From Desulfovibrio sp. (lineage in GTDB: Bacteria > Desulfobacterota > Desulfovibrionia > Desulfovibrionales > Desulfovibrionaceae): 64,000 bases of DNA. The notes under the pieces were generated by a model. It was not told where the DNA came from. It searched no databases and worked only from the letters and a program-made list of their open reading frames with translations. The first letter of the stretch is position 1; every line of letters begins with the position of its first letter. The position numbers were made by a program, and so were the translations under genes. Positions 45,375 through 54,623 of this stretch are shown here, piece after piece. The stretch is from NCBI GenBank assembly GCA_030145055.1, contig JAQYWK010000001.1, forward strand, positions 248,001 to 312,000, in the 5' to 3' direction.

Positions 45375-46061
45375 TCACCTATTAGGCGTGGTTAATTCTT
45401 TTCGGGATACAAAAATCTTAAAAACAAGATAGCAATTTGCAAGAAGTAATGCCGCACGAAGCACTCCCTCAGGTAAAGCCGAGCTCATTATACAAATTGC
45501 AAAATATATTGATAAAAAAAGAATGATAATAAAAAAAATTAACAGAGTAATCCAATAGTAGTATTTTTTCTTAAAATACAGCAGTAAACTGATACTTATT
45601 ACATAAAATGCCACAGCATAAACAGGGATAATCTGCTTTTCATAGGGAACATGCATGCATACAACAAGTATAAAGTAGCTGAGGCATGGAATCATCAATA
45701 AAAACTTATTTATTGGAATATGTATTGGTTTAAATTTGGTAAATCCATAAATCATAATCACAACGGAAAAAGAAAATACCGATGTATTAAAAATTATATC
45801 ATTGGCAAAGTTTTCACTAATATATAAAAGGGATATAAGAAATATACTTAAAAATATTGCCTGTATAGTTACTATAAATGAAAAAACTCTTCTGAACCAA
45901 ATAGAAGAATCCATTCCATAAAAGTAACAAACGGTGGCTACTACATATGCAGTGATATGAATATAAATATCCCAAATAGGTGTATTTGAATTAGTTATTG
46001 CACTCATAATTGTATAATAAGTAAAGAACGAATACGATATAATACTTCCAATTTTCCACAT
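45375..46061 (-). CDS. Polytopic membrane protein, possible immunity or cargo protein
   Basis: A 228-residue protein with six to seven hydrophobic helices and few charged residues. It is unusually AT-rich compared with its neighbours, a sign of transfer. I recognise no family. It lies between two Rhs core fragments on the same strand, just after an Rhs C-terminal tip. In Rhs loci, that place normally holds the immunity gene for the toxin tip. Membrane immunity proteins exist for pore-forming or lipid-directed toxins, but here this is inference. Confidence 0.6.
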   Translation of the reverse strand: MWKIGSIISYSFFTYYTIMSAITNSNTPIWDIYIHITAYVVATVCYFYGMDSSIWFRRVFSFIVTIQAIFLSIFLISLLYISENFANDIIFNTSVFSFSVVIMIYGFTKFKPIHIPINKFLLMIPCLSYFILVVCMHVPYEKQIIPVYAVAFYVISISLLLYFKKKYYYWITLLIFFIIILFLSIYFAICIMSSALPEGVLRAALLLANCYLVFKIFVSRKELTTPNR

Positions 46062-46137
46062 ATTATATTTCGGGGGCCTTATCGACCCCCATCTCTTTTT
46101 TTTAATCTTTTTTGAATGAGTTTATAATACTTCTACC

Positions 46138-46734
46138 TCACATTCCCATATGGCTTAAATCTTCACTTTCTCGACTTAGTAGTGCAGAGTATGAGGCAAA
46201 GCTGCCCATAGATGAGAGCTTTTCCTTCATATATTTATTAAGCTCTTTCTGTTCACGGGGATTCAACTTTCTAATCTTTGAAGTGTAGCCCTTCTTCTTA
46301 TCTTCACTTTTTGATTTACTCTCTTCGGCATTATCTTGCTTGTCCTCATTATCTTCTTTTGAAGAAGACTCTTCGTCTTGATCCTCTTTGGAACGAGGTT
46401 TGTCGCCCTTCGCTCTTTTGTCATTCGCAGAGGAATCAGTGAATCTTTCAATCCTTGCGTTTTCAGTAAACTCCCCATAAACTTTTCTGCCATTAAATCC
46501 CTGTCCCCCCATCTTATCCAATGTCATTCCTGGAGTCGAGAATCCAGCTGAACGCCCTTCCCAATTAAGCCCCGTCCGATCCACAAAATTAATCGGATCA
46601 TCCAAACAATAGCCATAAACATCCACATCCCCGCCAGCTAAACCGATTGGGTCGGGTGTTATGAATCTGCCGACGCGAGGATCGTATTCACGATATCCGA
46701 AGTGGACTAAACCAATGTCGTTAGATCTTGCCAT
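46138..46734 (-). pseudogene. Rhs C-terminal fragment with variable tip
   Basis: The 198-codon frame begins at an ATG that is an accident of a frameshift. The first 50 residues are the Rhs core end: LVHFGYREYDPRVGRFITPD, GLAGGDVDVYGYCLDDP and NFVDRTGL. The remaining ~140 residues form a highly charged variable tip with runs of Lys/Asp/Glu/Ser and no known toxin motif. An upstream core fragment GKIVETYLWQDLTTLV sits out of frame at 46707-46772, so the original gene lost its large N-terminal part and has a deletion between the two core blocks. Confidence 0.7.
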
Positions 46735-46781
46735 AGGTAAGTTTCAACAATTTTACCGTTCACCGCCTTGAATGCCCGTTA

Positions 46782-47074
46782 TCATCTCTCTCTCGATATC
46801 AAACTTAGCGAAACTTCATCCGTCCCCGGAATCATAAAAGGCTTCGACTGAAACTGCGGCACAGCGTCCATATCCACAGAATCCCGTTCAAGTTCATCAT
46901 GGATGGATTCGCCCGTCCCTGATTAAGGACGTCTGCGCTGATTCCTCGCTACTTCGGACATCAATTCTTTACCATATGGCGTGTTGTGTAGATCCTTAAC
47001 CAACTCCAATTCAGGGTTACTCAACATAAAATTGGTGTGGACCTGAATCAGCCGACTCAGGTCCGGCCTGAAAT
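46782..47074 (-). pseudogene. Unidentified gene remnant with internal stop
   Basis: One frame of the minus strand reads as coherent protein. It begins LYFRPDLSRLIQVHTNF and ends at a TAA (46923-46925), then continues in the same frame as GESIHDELERDSVDMDAV and ends at a TGA (46782-46784). It lacks a start, with a stop just upstream. It is a decayed gene or part of the former Rhs locus, and I do not recognise the family. Confidence 0.45.
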
Positions 47075-47080
47075 AAAGTC

Positions 47081-47118
47081 AAAAAAAATCCCCCGACACA
47101 TGATGCGTCGGGGGATTT
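47081..47118 (-). terminator. Terminator of the 47144-47644 gene
   Basis: AAATCCCCCGAC and GTCGGGGGATTT make a 12-bp stem with loop GCATCATGT on the minus strand, followed by a T-run. Confidence 0.88.
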
Positions 47119-47143
47119 AATAAAAATTATATAAATTCGGAAA

Positions 47144-47644
47144 TTACATATCGAGAATTTCAATTTCACGATTCTTAAAAGCAGGGTCCTTCATATATAC
47201 AGCCATTGCTTTAGATCCACGATCAAAATTATGTACGATTTTGGCTACCAATTTTTTTCGCGTGCACTGCCGCATTTGCGGGGTGAACTTCATTCCCCCT
47301 TTGCTTTCTAAAATAACCTTATATTTTAGACTAGTATCATTTGTAATCAAGCCTTTATCGCCACTAATAGTTATTCCTTCTGTCACAATAACAAGCGTAG
47401 CTTTATCCACGACTTTCTTATTGTTTTGAAAACATCTGTTCAATTTATGTACTTCCGCGGTACTGAAATCCAAACTTTTATCCGAAAGACCTAGAAAAAA
47501 TTTATATCCGGCATTCAGTGAAGGTTTTGATAAACCCCTATTGTTAACAAAGAAAAGGCCGGACCCAATTAAGGCGAATACTGCCAGACTGATTATAAAA
47601 TATTTTACTTTCGGAGCCACTTTCTTAGGAACTTCTTTCGCCAT
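47144..47644 (-). CDS. Single-pass membrane protein of unknown function
   Basis: A 166-residue protein: a basic N-terminal tail of 14 residues, one membrane helix at about 15-33 (YFIISLAVFALIGSGLFFV) and a soluble domain of about 130 residues outside. The domain has two Cys (in RCFQNN and RQCTRKK) that may form a disulfide, and ends with EIEILDM. There is no signal cleavage site, so it is probably anchored. No family is recognised. It is the last gene before the Rhs debris. Confidence 0.65.
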   Translation of the reverse strand: MAKEVPKKVAPKVKYFIISLAVFALIGSGLFFVNNRGLSKPSLNAGYKFFLGLSDKSLDFSTAEVHKLNRCFQNNKKVVDKATLVIVTEGITISGDKGLITNDTSLKYKVILESKGGMKFTPQMRQCTRKKLVAKIVHNFDRGSKAMAVYMKDPAFKNREIEILDM

Positions 47645-47736
47645 GTAGACACCTGTTATATTGATAATTATTCCCTAGGAAACAGTTCCCTAAGATATCC
47701 TTAATAAAACAAGAGTCAACCAGAATTATATTCGCA

Positions 47737-49578
47737 TTAACTCCCAGAGCGGCATCGCACAATTTTTACATCAGACTGTTCTTTTTTTTCATAAGCAGCG
47801 GAGGCTTCGACCGCAGCAGACCATGAACTGAAATCACCGAAACGGACGCAATACCAAGGCCTGCTATTAAAGGAAGGAACTGTCACAACATAAGCAGAAT
47901 AGCCCAGCTTTGCCAGATTTCGCCTTACCTCGGCAGCAGATGATTCGCGCCGATTTGAACTAACTTGCACCGCGTAGCGCACTGGCTCAAGACCAGCTTT
48001 AATTTTAGTTGCTGATCCAGTGAATCTTTTTAACTGTGCAACTCTCCCTTTTGGCTTAAAAGTTTTTTTGCGAACATCAAAAAATTGCCAAGCAAGGGGG
48101 CCGTCAAGGGGTCTTGAATATATTAAATAGCTACCCTCTCCATCCGAAGAAAAATTAAAAATATCATCTTCCTGCACCTTCATTGTGGTGACAGTTTTAC
48201 CAGACAGACGGTCAATAACTTTAAGCTGAACACCAGGGTAAATACCTCCCTCTTCCATAGCAAAGGAGATTGTTGAATTTGCGTAAAAAACCGCAACACC
48301 CTTAGGTGATTCTGGCTTAGTCAGAGGTTTCAACCCTGTATAAGCGGGAGATTCAGTACGAACAGGAAGCGGCAGACTCATCACAGGATCGCCGTAAAAA
48401 ACCAAGTCGTAAACGGAGGATAAATCCTCTCCGCGGCGTAAATTCTGCGCGAACTGCGCCCGAGCCTCAGAAAGAGCATCCGCAATGCGGTACTTCCCGC
48501 TGAAATATGCCTTATGAAATTCAATCAGAACTTTAGTCGTGCCATCAAAATCTACATGGGAAATTCGACCGTCATCAAGTTCAGCACTGATTTTACCGGA
48601 GTTGCCGCTGCCAGTCATAGCAGCAAGTCCGGCCCCTCTTGAAAGTACTATAGCCTCAGCAGGACTTGGAAAAGTTGAATTCTGGGCAAAAGAAACATCG
48701 CGGTCAGGATTCAGAATCACGGGCAAACCGGGCTTGTAATCCAGCCCCAGAATTTCCGTAGTGGTCACAGTTCCGTTACCGATGCGGAATCCGTCTGAAA
48801 CGGACTCAAGAGCCAACCATTGAACAGAGGCATCATCTTCCGCCAAGCTCTGCCTGAGCCTCGCAGGCTGACACCCTCCAGCGCCACCCAGATAACGAAT
48901 AGCTTCCGGTCCGGCCATGCCTTCCTCTTGAAGGCTGAAAAATAGAAGCTCGGGATCGGAAAGGTAATTACCTGAAAAACCATCTCCACCTATAAATGAT
49001 ACAGGCCAAGCAGGACGAAAAGCACGATCCTCGTACCAACGTTCATACTTTTCAGCGACAATTTCGGCTTCGGAAACGTTGCTTGCCGGAATCCTGCCTA
49101 CGGTGAGCATATTTTCGGGAGAATCAGCCACGCCGCCGTATCCGTAATCTGAAAAATGGACTGAGCCGGAATTTTGCGGTCTAAATTCTGTAATCGGAAT
49201 AATGGACCTATTACCAAGCAAAAGCACAGACATGATCGAACCATCTTTGTTAAGCTCTGTAATTTTATTCTGAATAACTCTAGCAAGCTTAGTCTGCGAC
49301 AAAGCGGTACCGTTACCAGCGCTGACCTTAAGAATGAGAGAGCCTACACCTTCATATTCTTTATGAAGGTATGAAAACATACGGGCAGCTCGCTCGAACT
49401 CTTCAGTGCAAACAATAATACTTTTCTTTTTCTCGGTAACTAGCGCAGAAGAAATCTTAACCGGAGCAAGTGGAACAGCTTCTACCCGTGGAGCGAAAAC
49501 TTTCATTTTACATCCACCTAGGCAAAGTACAAAAAGCATCACCAAAAGCACGAAGAATATTCGGTTAATATTTCTCAT
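47737..49578 (-). CDS. SPOR-domain lipoprotein with C25 (gingipain-like) region
   Basis: A 613-residue lipoprotein (lipobox LGGC in the first 30 residues). Residues about 110-410 resemble the C25 cysteine peptidase fold: VLLLGNRSIIPI, YGGVADSPENMLTVGRIP and, later, VYDLVFYGDPVM. No clear catalytic His or Cys is present at the usual places, so it may be inactive or structural. The last 80 residues form a SPOR domain (RYAVQVSSNRRESSAA to WYCVRFGDF), which binds denuded peptidoglycan at division sites. The start is ATG 49578, overlapping the heptosyltransferase stop by one base. A TTG just upstream is less likely. Confidence 0.72.
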   Translation of the reverse strand: MRNINRIFFVLLVMLFVLCLGGCKMKVFAPRVEAVPLAPVKISSALVTEKKKSIIVCTEEFERAARMFSYLHKEYEGVGSLILKVSAGNGTALSQTKLARVIQNKITELNKDGSIMSVLLLGNRSIIPITEFRPQNSGSVHFSDYGYGGVADSPENMLTVGRIPASNVSEAEIVAEKYERWYEDRAFRPAWPVSFIGGDGFSGNYLSDPELLFFSLQEEGMAGPEAIRYLGGAGGCQPARLRQSLAEDDASVQWLALESVSDGFRIGNGTVTTTEILGLDYKPGLPVILNPDRDVSFAQNSTFPSPAEAIVLSRGAGLAAMTGSGNSGKISAELDDGRISHVDFDGTTKVLIEFHKAYFSGKYRIADALSEARAQFAQNLRRGEDLSSVYDLVFYGDPVMSLPLPVRTESPAYTGLKPLTKPESPKGVAVFYANSTISFAMEEGGIYPGVQLKVIDRLSGKTVTTMKVQEDDIFNFSSDGEGSYLIYSRPLDGPLAWQFFDVRKKTFKPKGRVAQLKRFTGSATKIKAGLEPVRYAVQVSSNRRESSAAEVRRNLAKLGYSAYVVTVPSFNSRPWYCVRFGDFSSWSAAVEASAAYEKKEQSDVKIVRCRSGS

Positions 49579-50633
49579 CAACTTTCCGCTCTCCCAATCT
49601 CAATCTTTTTAAGAAGCTCATCCCAAACCCTTTCTACAGTAATATCCAGCATACATTTATGATGCTTTTTCGAACATTTTTTCCCGCCATGAAGACCGCA
49701 AGGCCTGCACTTAAGATCACTTTGAGATTCAAGTACTGTGGAATTTTCACCGCGCGGGAAAAATCCGAATCGGCGAACGGTAGGCCCGAAAAGAGCGACG
49801 AGAGGTACATTTTGAATCCAGGCAATATGCATTGGACCGGAATCATTAGTAAGATACGCATCCACATTTTTTATATAGGCCGCAAGCTCTGGAAGTGAAA
49901 GTTTACCGGAAAGATCTAAGACATCATCTTTTCTACCGGACTGTTCTGCGATGCGCGCGCATATATCTTCTTCACCAGGACCACCAAAGAGAACGACCTT
50001 GAATCCTGCGTCTACTGATTTCTTGATGGTTTCTGCAAAATTTTGTACCGGCCACTTCTTTGTTTCCCAAGTTGAACCGGGATGAATTCCAATTACTGGA
50101 GTTACTGAAATTTCATCGAAAAATTCTGTAGCCTTCTCTATTGCCGCTTCCGGCAAGTTAAGTTCAGCAACTGGAGCTAGACAGCCTATTCCAAGAGGCA
50201 AACCGAGAGTCATCAAACGCTCAACTTCCTCAAGTCGATCAAACTTACGTTTAACCCTGTTTGTGTAGGCAAACGAACTAAACCATGGTTCATCATACCC
50301 GACGCGGTCCTGAATCTTTGTTGCCCGGCTCACTAAAGCAGAACGAAAGCTAGTATGAGCAGAGATCCATAGATCGAACCCTTGCGCGCCAAGTTTCCGC
50401 CCAAAACTATAGGCCGCACCCAAACCTTTCTGTCCGCCACGCTTGTCAAAGCCATGAACCGCAGTCAGTTCCTTTTGCGCTTCAAATAAAGGTTCCACAC
50501 CCTTTCGCACAAAAAGATGAATCTCAGCATCAGGGTAACGCAGAGACAGTGCTTTTATAAATGGCAAGGTGAGTACAGCATCTCCAAGAAATGCGGTTTG
50601 CCATAGAGCTATTTTTTTATAATTATCTTTCAT
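49578..50633 (-). CDS. ADP-heptose:lipopolysaccharide heptosyltransferase (GT9)
   Basis: Adds heptose to the lipopolysaccharide core on the cytoplasmic side of the inner membrane. The 351-residue protein has FLGDAVLTLPFIKAL at the start, the GT9 motif GIHPGSTWETKKWP and the donor site LTNDSGPMHIA in the C-terminal half, as in WaaF/RfaF. Cys-rich CRPCGLHGGKKCSKKHHKC lies near the end. It is followed directly, with one-base overlap, by the SPOR lipoprotein gene. WaaC or WaaQ relatives cannot be excluded. Confidence 0.88.
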   Translation of the reverse strand: MKDNYKKIALWQTAFLGDAVLTLPFIKALSLRYPDAEIHLFVRKGVEPLFEAQKELTAVHGFDKRGGQKGLGAAYSFGRKLGAQGFDLWISAHTSFRSALVSRATKIQDRVGYDEPWFSSFAYTNRVKRKFDRLEEVERLMTLGLPLGIGCLAPVAELNLPEAAIEKATEFFDEISVTPVIGIHPGSTWETKKWPVQNFAETIKKSVDAGFKVVLFGGPGEEDICARIAEQSGRKDDVLDLSGKLSLPELAAYIKNVDAYLTNDSGPMHIAWIQNVPLVALFGPTVRRFGFFPRGENSTVLESQSDLKCRPCGLHGGKKCSKKHHKCMLDITVERVWDELLKKIEIGRAES

Positions 50634-50666
50634 TAAGAATGAGTATTAAAGTTTAATTTTTATCTT

Positions 50667-51065
50667 TTAATTGAAAATCATTTTACCGGAAAAAACACTG
50701 ATGATCAGTACTATCGCGACTGCGATAAGAACAAGAACTTCAGGAAACGGAGTCATTCTACCGAGTTTCGCTCCCACCTGCTTCTCAATACTGAAAAATC
50801 TAAAAGCTGCCCCCACAAGAACGAGCATCCCGGAAAACAAAGCAAAAAGACTAAGCAATCCAAGATCCTTAGACATGAGAGGATTCGCATCAGGAAGAAA
50901 ATGCCTCATATAAAGGCCTACTTTCTCCAGCACAAAACCAAATCCCAAAAGTCCAAGAGCGGTACGGCACCATGCAAGAAAAGTTCTCTCATTAGCAAGA
51001 AGTGTTCTGATAACAGCAAGGCTATTAGTATCGAGCGAAAGAGCTTCTTTTTCTTCACCTTTCAT
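50667..51065 (-). CDS. DUF202 membrane protein (YidH-like)
   Basis: A 132-residue inner-membrane protein with three helices. The N-terminal LANERTFLAWCRTALGLLGFG is the characteristic DUF202 motif. The function is unknown. It sits 33 bp upstream of the heptosyltransferase on the same strand and is probably co-transcribed. Confidence 0.85.
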   Translation of the reverse strand: MKGEEKEALSLDTNSLAVIRTLLANERTFLAWCRTALGLLGFGFVLEKVGLYMRHFLPDANPLMSKDLGLLSLFALFSGMLVLVGAAFRFFSIEKQVGAKLGRMTPFPEVLVLIAVAIVLIISVFSGKMIFN

Positions 51066-51194
51066 ATAATAACTCCGTAATTGCTATTGTGTGATCTTGA
51101 TCTGAAAGATATATCGCTATAGTCTGTAACGAGACGATGGGCAACAAGGTCGCCCTGCTAACCCTAAAGCCAGATACAGCAAAAAGGATATCTC

Positions 51195-51434
51195 ATGAAA
51201 TACATAATGTTTGAAGACTTTTCAGGTGATCCTCTTCCGATTATGTTCCCGAACCGTATCGCTTTTCTTGAATTTAGAGAACAAATTCCATACACCAATG
51301 TTCTTTCAGCTGGATATGTGCAGATCCGTGAGGATGGTATTGCCTGTCATGGAGAAAGTCGGGAATTAAACACAAGAATCAGGCCTGAAGATGCAGCAAT
51401 CATCAGAGAAAAACTGGATGCACCTGAATCATAG
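51195..51434 (+). CDS. Small conserved-looking protein, unknown
   Basis: A 79-residue soluble protein (MKYIMFEDFSGDPLPIMFP) with a clear AAGGA upstream. It has alternating strand-like segments and a polar C-terminus. No family is recognised. It is divergent from the DUF202 gene and convergent with glpX. Confidence 0.6.
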   Translation: MKYIMFEDFSGDPLPIMFPNRIAFLEFREQIPYTNVLSAGYVQIREDGIACHGESRELNTRIRPEDAAIIREKLDAPES

Positions 51435-51473
51435 AATGACTGTAATACGATTTGAACATAGTCCAGATAAAAA

Positions 51474-51512
51474 AGCGGCTCTGAAAACATTATGTATCAG
51501 AGCCGCTTACTA
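51474..51512 (-). terminator. Terminator of glpX
   Basis: On the minus strand AAGCGGCTCTGA and TCAGAGCCGCTT form a 12-bp stem with a 12-base loop, followed by TTTT. It lies about 40 bp after the glpX stop and may serve the small gene from the other side. Confidence 0.85.
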
Positions 51513-51548
51513 TTTCAGCAGATGCAATATAAGAACAAGCGCCCTATA

Positions 51549-52532
51549 TTAATCGTATTTAACTGCACTAATCTTCATGAGCTTATCCCATGTGTGAACA
51601 GCTTCAATCTGACGGACAGTTCCTGTTTTACCACGCATTACAAGTGAAGTTGTTTCCGCTCCGTACCCCAAGTAACGGACTCCGCGCAAAAATGTTCCAC
51701 CGGAAATACCTGTAGCGGAAAAGAAGATATCATCACTCTTAACAAGGTCGTTAACAGTCATTATATCGCGCAGATCGTAACCCTTCTCTTCCATTGCACG
51801 AGTTTCGCTTTTATCCTGCGGATCAAATTTAGCGAACATTTCGCCGCCCATAATTCTGATCGCACACGCGGCAAGTACACCTTCAGGTGTTCCGCCAGTG
51901 CCCATCATCACATCAACAGGACAACGAGGATCGACAACCATGAGCGCTCCGGCAACATCACCATCGGTGTGTAGCTGAATTCTTGCTCCGGCATCGCGAA
52001 TTTCCTGAATGAGACCATGATGACGTGGTTTTTCGAGAACGAAAACTACTAAATCATCAACATCTTTATTAAGAGCTTTTGCGATCTTCTGAAGGTTATC
52101 CTTAACAGGTGCGTTAATATCAACCATATTTCTCGCAGCAGTAGGAACAACCAATTTCTGCATGTAATAACTTGGACCGGGGTCAAGCATCATTCCTGTA
52201 GGAGCTACGCCTACAACTGAAATTGCATTGGGACGACCGTAAGCAAGGAGGTTGGTTCCTTCGACAGGATCAACAGCAACGTCCATACCCGGACCTTCGC
52301 CAACTCCAAGCCTTTCTCCGTTATATAGCATGGGAGCGTGATCTTTCTCGCCCTCACCGATAACAACAGTTCCGCTGATTTCGAGGCTGTTGAAGCTGAG
52401 ACGCATTGCATCTACAGCAGCCTGATCACCTGCGTTTTTGTCACCACGGCCAAGCCATCTAGCAGAAGCCAGTGCGGCAGCTTCGGTTACCCGAACAAGA
52501 TCAAGAGCTAAATTTCTCTGGGGAGCTTCCAT
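51549..52532 (-). CDS. glpX: Class II fructose-1,6-bisphosphatase
   Basis: Hydrolyses fructose-1,6-bisphosphate in gluconeogenesis. The 327-residue protein has VVIGEGEKDHAPMLYNGE, the metal site DVAVDPVEGTN, and GTGGTPEGV and RYLGYGAETTSLVM as in the family. Manganese or magnesium is the expected cofactor. Bifunctional sedoheptulose activity is known in relatives. It is monocistronic with its own terminator. Confidence 0.95.
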   Translation of the reverse strand: MEAPQRNLALDLVRVTEAAALASARWLGRGDKNAGDQAAVDAMRLSFNSLEISGTVVIGEGEKDHAPMLYNGERLGVGEGPGMDVAVDPVEGTNLLAYGRPNAISVVGVAPTGMMLDPGPSYYMQKLVVPTAARNMVDINAPVKDNLQKIAKALNKDVDDLVVFVLEKPRHHGLIQEIRDAGARIQLHTDGDVAGALMVVDPRCPVDVMMGTGGTPEGVLAACAIRIMGGEMFAKFDPQDKSETRAMEEKGYDLRDIMTVNDLVKSDDIFFSATGISGGTFLRGVRYLGYGAETTSLVMRGKTGTVRQIEAVHTWDKLMKISAVKYD

Positions 52533-52822
52533 TCGCCTATCTCCAAATGAGTGATTGTTTATTCAAATTCCGCCAATAATATTTATTGGGAATTACATAA
52601 AAAGTGGACTCAGTCCAGCATTCATAACACCCCTTCCAAAAGCAAAAAATCATCGTTCTAAATAACAAATTTAACATATATATATATACGAGGTTGATTT
52701 TTAGCCAATGCAAGTTTATTAAGAGAACATCTAAACTTTGTATAGAGACTTCCTTAACGCACCTTATAAAGCAGAACTTTCTGAAATAATTAACAAAAAC
52801 AAATACCCACTAAGAAATAAAA

Positions 52823-54583
52823 ATGCGCAAAATTTTCTTTCAAAATCTCGTGATGGCACTTTTCCTTGCAGGGCTTCTGGTTTCAGTTACCCCTGCCAGC
52901 GCATTCGGGGCGAGTACAAAAGACGAATTCACTATTGCGTGGAAACAATTTCATGCGCTGTCTAAAAATGCTAAAAAATCAAAATACCGTTCAGAGTGGG
53001 ATAAAGTAGCTAAAAAATTTCGAAATGTTTTTAAAAAATCTCCACGCGGACAATATGCGCCTAAATCACTGTATTATTTAGGTAGAGCATACGAAGAATT
53101 AGGTAACCGCAGTGGATTGAAAAAAGATTTCAGAACTTCAGTTGATTATTACGGAAGAATGATTTCGAATTTCTCGTCACATGCATGGGCTGATGACAGT
53201 ATATTCAGACGGGCCGAAATAAGATTAAAAAAATTAAAAGAAAAAGACCTCGCTTACTCAGACTATCTTAACATCGTGCATCGCTATTCCAAGTCTGACA
53301 TGTATTCCAAAGCTCGAGCTAGGCTTGACTCCATGGACAGACAGGGAGCATCTCCCAAGCAGGCAAAGCGTAAAAAACCTTCTGGAACTATTGTTCCAGC
53401 ATCCGCCCCGGAAGTAAAAAAATCATCCAAAAACCGCGCAAAACTTCTCTCTGTCCGCTACACTAGTAGTGACACATACACACGCGTTGTTTTGGATCTC
53501 GATGAGGAAGTTCGTTTTCGCTACCAGCTTTTGAACCCAAATCAGAGTGTTAGCCGTCCGCACAGATTATACATAGACCTTGAAAATACAATACTCGGTA
53601 ATGACGTTCATAAGGACACCATAGTCGCCGATGGCATTTTAAAAGATATCAGATCAGGGCAACGTGATCCGCGCACAACTCGTGTGGTTCTAGATTTTAA
53701 TTCCATGCAGGATTACAAAATCTTCCCGCTGGAAAATCCCTTCAGATTGGTTGTGGATGTTCAGGCACCGGAAAAAGGTAAAGTGGCCGTAAAGAATAGT
53801 CCCGCACGGAAAACTACAAGGAAAAACAGTTCTTCAAGCACAAAATATGTTCCACCCAAAAACAGCAAAGCTATGGCCGGAGACTTACTTGAACAGCTAG
53901 GACTAACTTTTAAAACAATCATGATTGATCCGGGTCACGGTGGTAAAGATCCCGGTGCAAACGCAAACGGCATAAAAGAAAAGAATATTAATCTTCGTTT
54001 TGCGAAAATTTTAGCAGCAAAGCTCAAAAAAGCTGGATTCAACGTTCTTTACACAAGAACAACGGATGTATTCATCCCTCTTGAAGAACGTACAGGTATG
54101 GCAAATATCAAAAAAGCAGATATGTTTATCTCGATTCATTGCAATGCTCATCGCAGTAAAAAGATTAACGGCCTTGAGACCTATACTCTTAACCTTGCAC
54201 GTAACCGCAACGCAGTTCGCGTAGCTGCCCGTGAAAACGCTATTTCCGCAAAACGTATCAGCGACCTTCAAGTTATTTTAACAGACCTCATGCTGAACTC
54301 TAAGATGAAAGAAAGTAAAGACTTAGCTAATAATATCCATTCAAGGTCGTTAAAGAATATCCGCAGAAAATGGGCTGTAAAAGATCAGGGCGTCCGAGAA
54401 GCTCCATTCTATGTACTCATGGGAGCCAAAATGCCGTCTGTGCTTCTCGAACTTGGATACGTGACAAATAAAACCGAATCATCGAGACTCAAGTCCGACA
54501 AATATCTTGCATACATTGCAGACGGAATAGTAAAGGGAGTTCTGGAATACAAGAAACAGATCGAAAGGTATGCTAGCCTTTAA
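52823..54583 (+). CDS. N-acetylmuramoyl-L-alanine amidase with TPR and AMIN domains
   Basis: A periplasmic cell-wall amidase that cleaves the amide bond between muramic acid and the stem peptide, usually for daughter-cell separation. The 586-residue protein has a signal peptide (ending ASAFGA), a helical TPR-like region at about 40-175, an AMIN domain near 205-315 and Amidase_3 near 365-580. Zinc ligands and the catalytic residue are visible as MIDPGHGGKDPGAN, SIHCNAH and LLELGYVTN. Resembles AmiC. A HAD-type gene follows after 40 bp in the same direction. Confidence 0.92.
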   Translation: MRKIFFQNLVMALFLAGLLVSVTPASAFGASTKDEFTIAWKQFHALSKNAKKSKYRSEWDKVAKKFRNVFKKSPRGQYAPKSLYYLGRAYEELGNRSGLKKDFRTSVDYYGRMISNFSSHAWADDSIFRRAEIRLKKLKEKDLAYSDYLNIVHRYSKSDMYSKARARLDSMDRQGASPKQAKRKKPSGTIVPASAPEVKKSSKNRAKLLSVRYTSSDTYTRVVLDLDEEVRFRYQLLNPNQSVSRPHRLYIDLENTILGNDVHKDTIVADGILKDIRSGQRDPRTTRVVLDFNSMQDYKIFPLENPFRLVVDVQAPEKGKVAVKNSPARKTTRKNSSSSTKYVPPKNSKAMAGDLLEQLGLTFKTIMIDPGHGGKDPGANANGIKEKNINLRFAKILAAKLKKAGFNVLYTRTTDVFIPLEERTGMANIKKADMFISIHCNAHRSKKINGLETYTLNLARNRNAVRVAARENAISAKRISDLQVILTDLMLNSKMKESKDLANNIHSRSLKNIRRKWAVKDQGVREAPFYVLMGAKMPSVLLELGYVTNKTESSRLKSDKYLAYIADGIVKGVLEYKKQIERYASL

Positions 54584-54623
54584 ATATTAAGATTTTAATA
54601 ACGCACAAATTGAGGTTCTAAGA

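Noticed and set aside
52675-52690. TATATATATATA stretch as an origin or AT-rich regulatory element
   Set aside because: It is a short simple-sequence run in a divergent intergenic region with no associated boxes.
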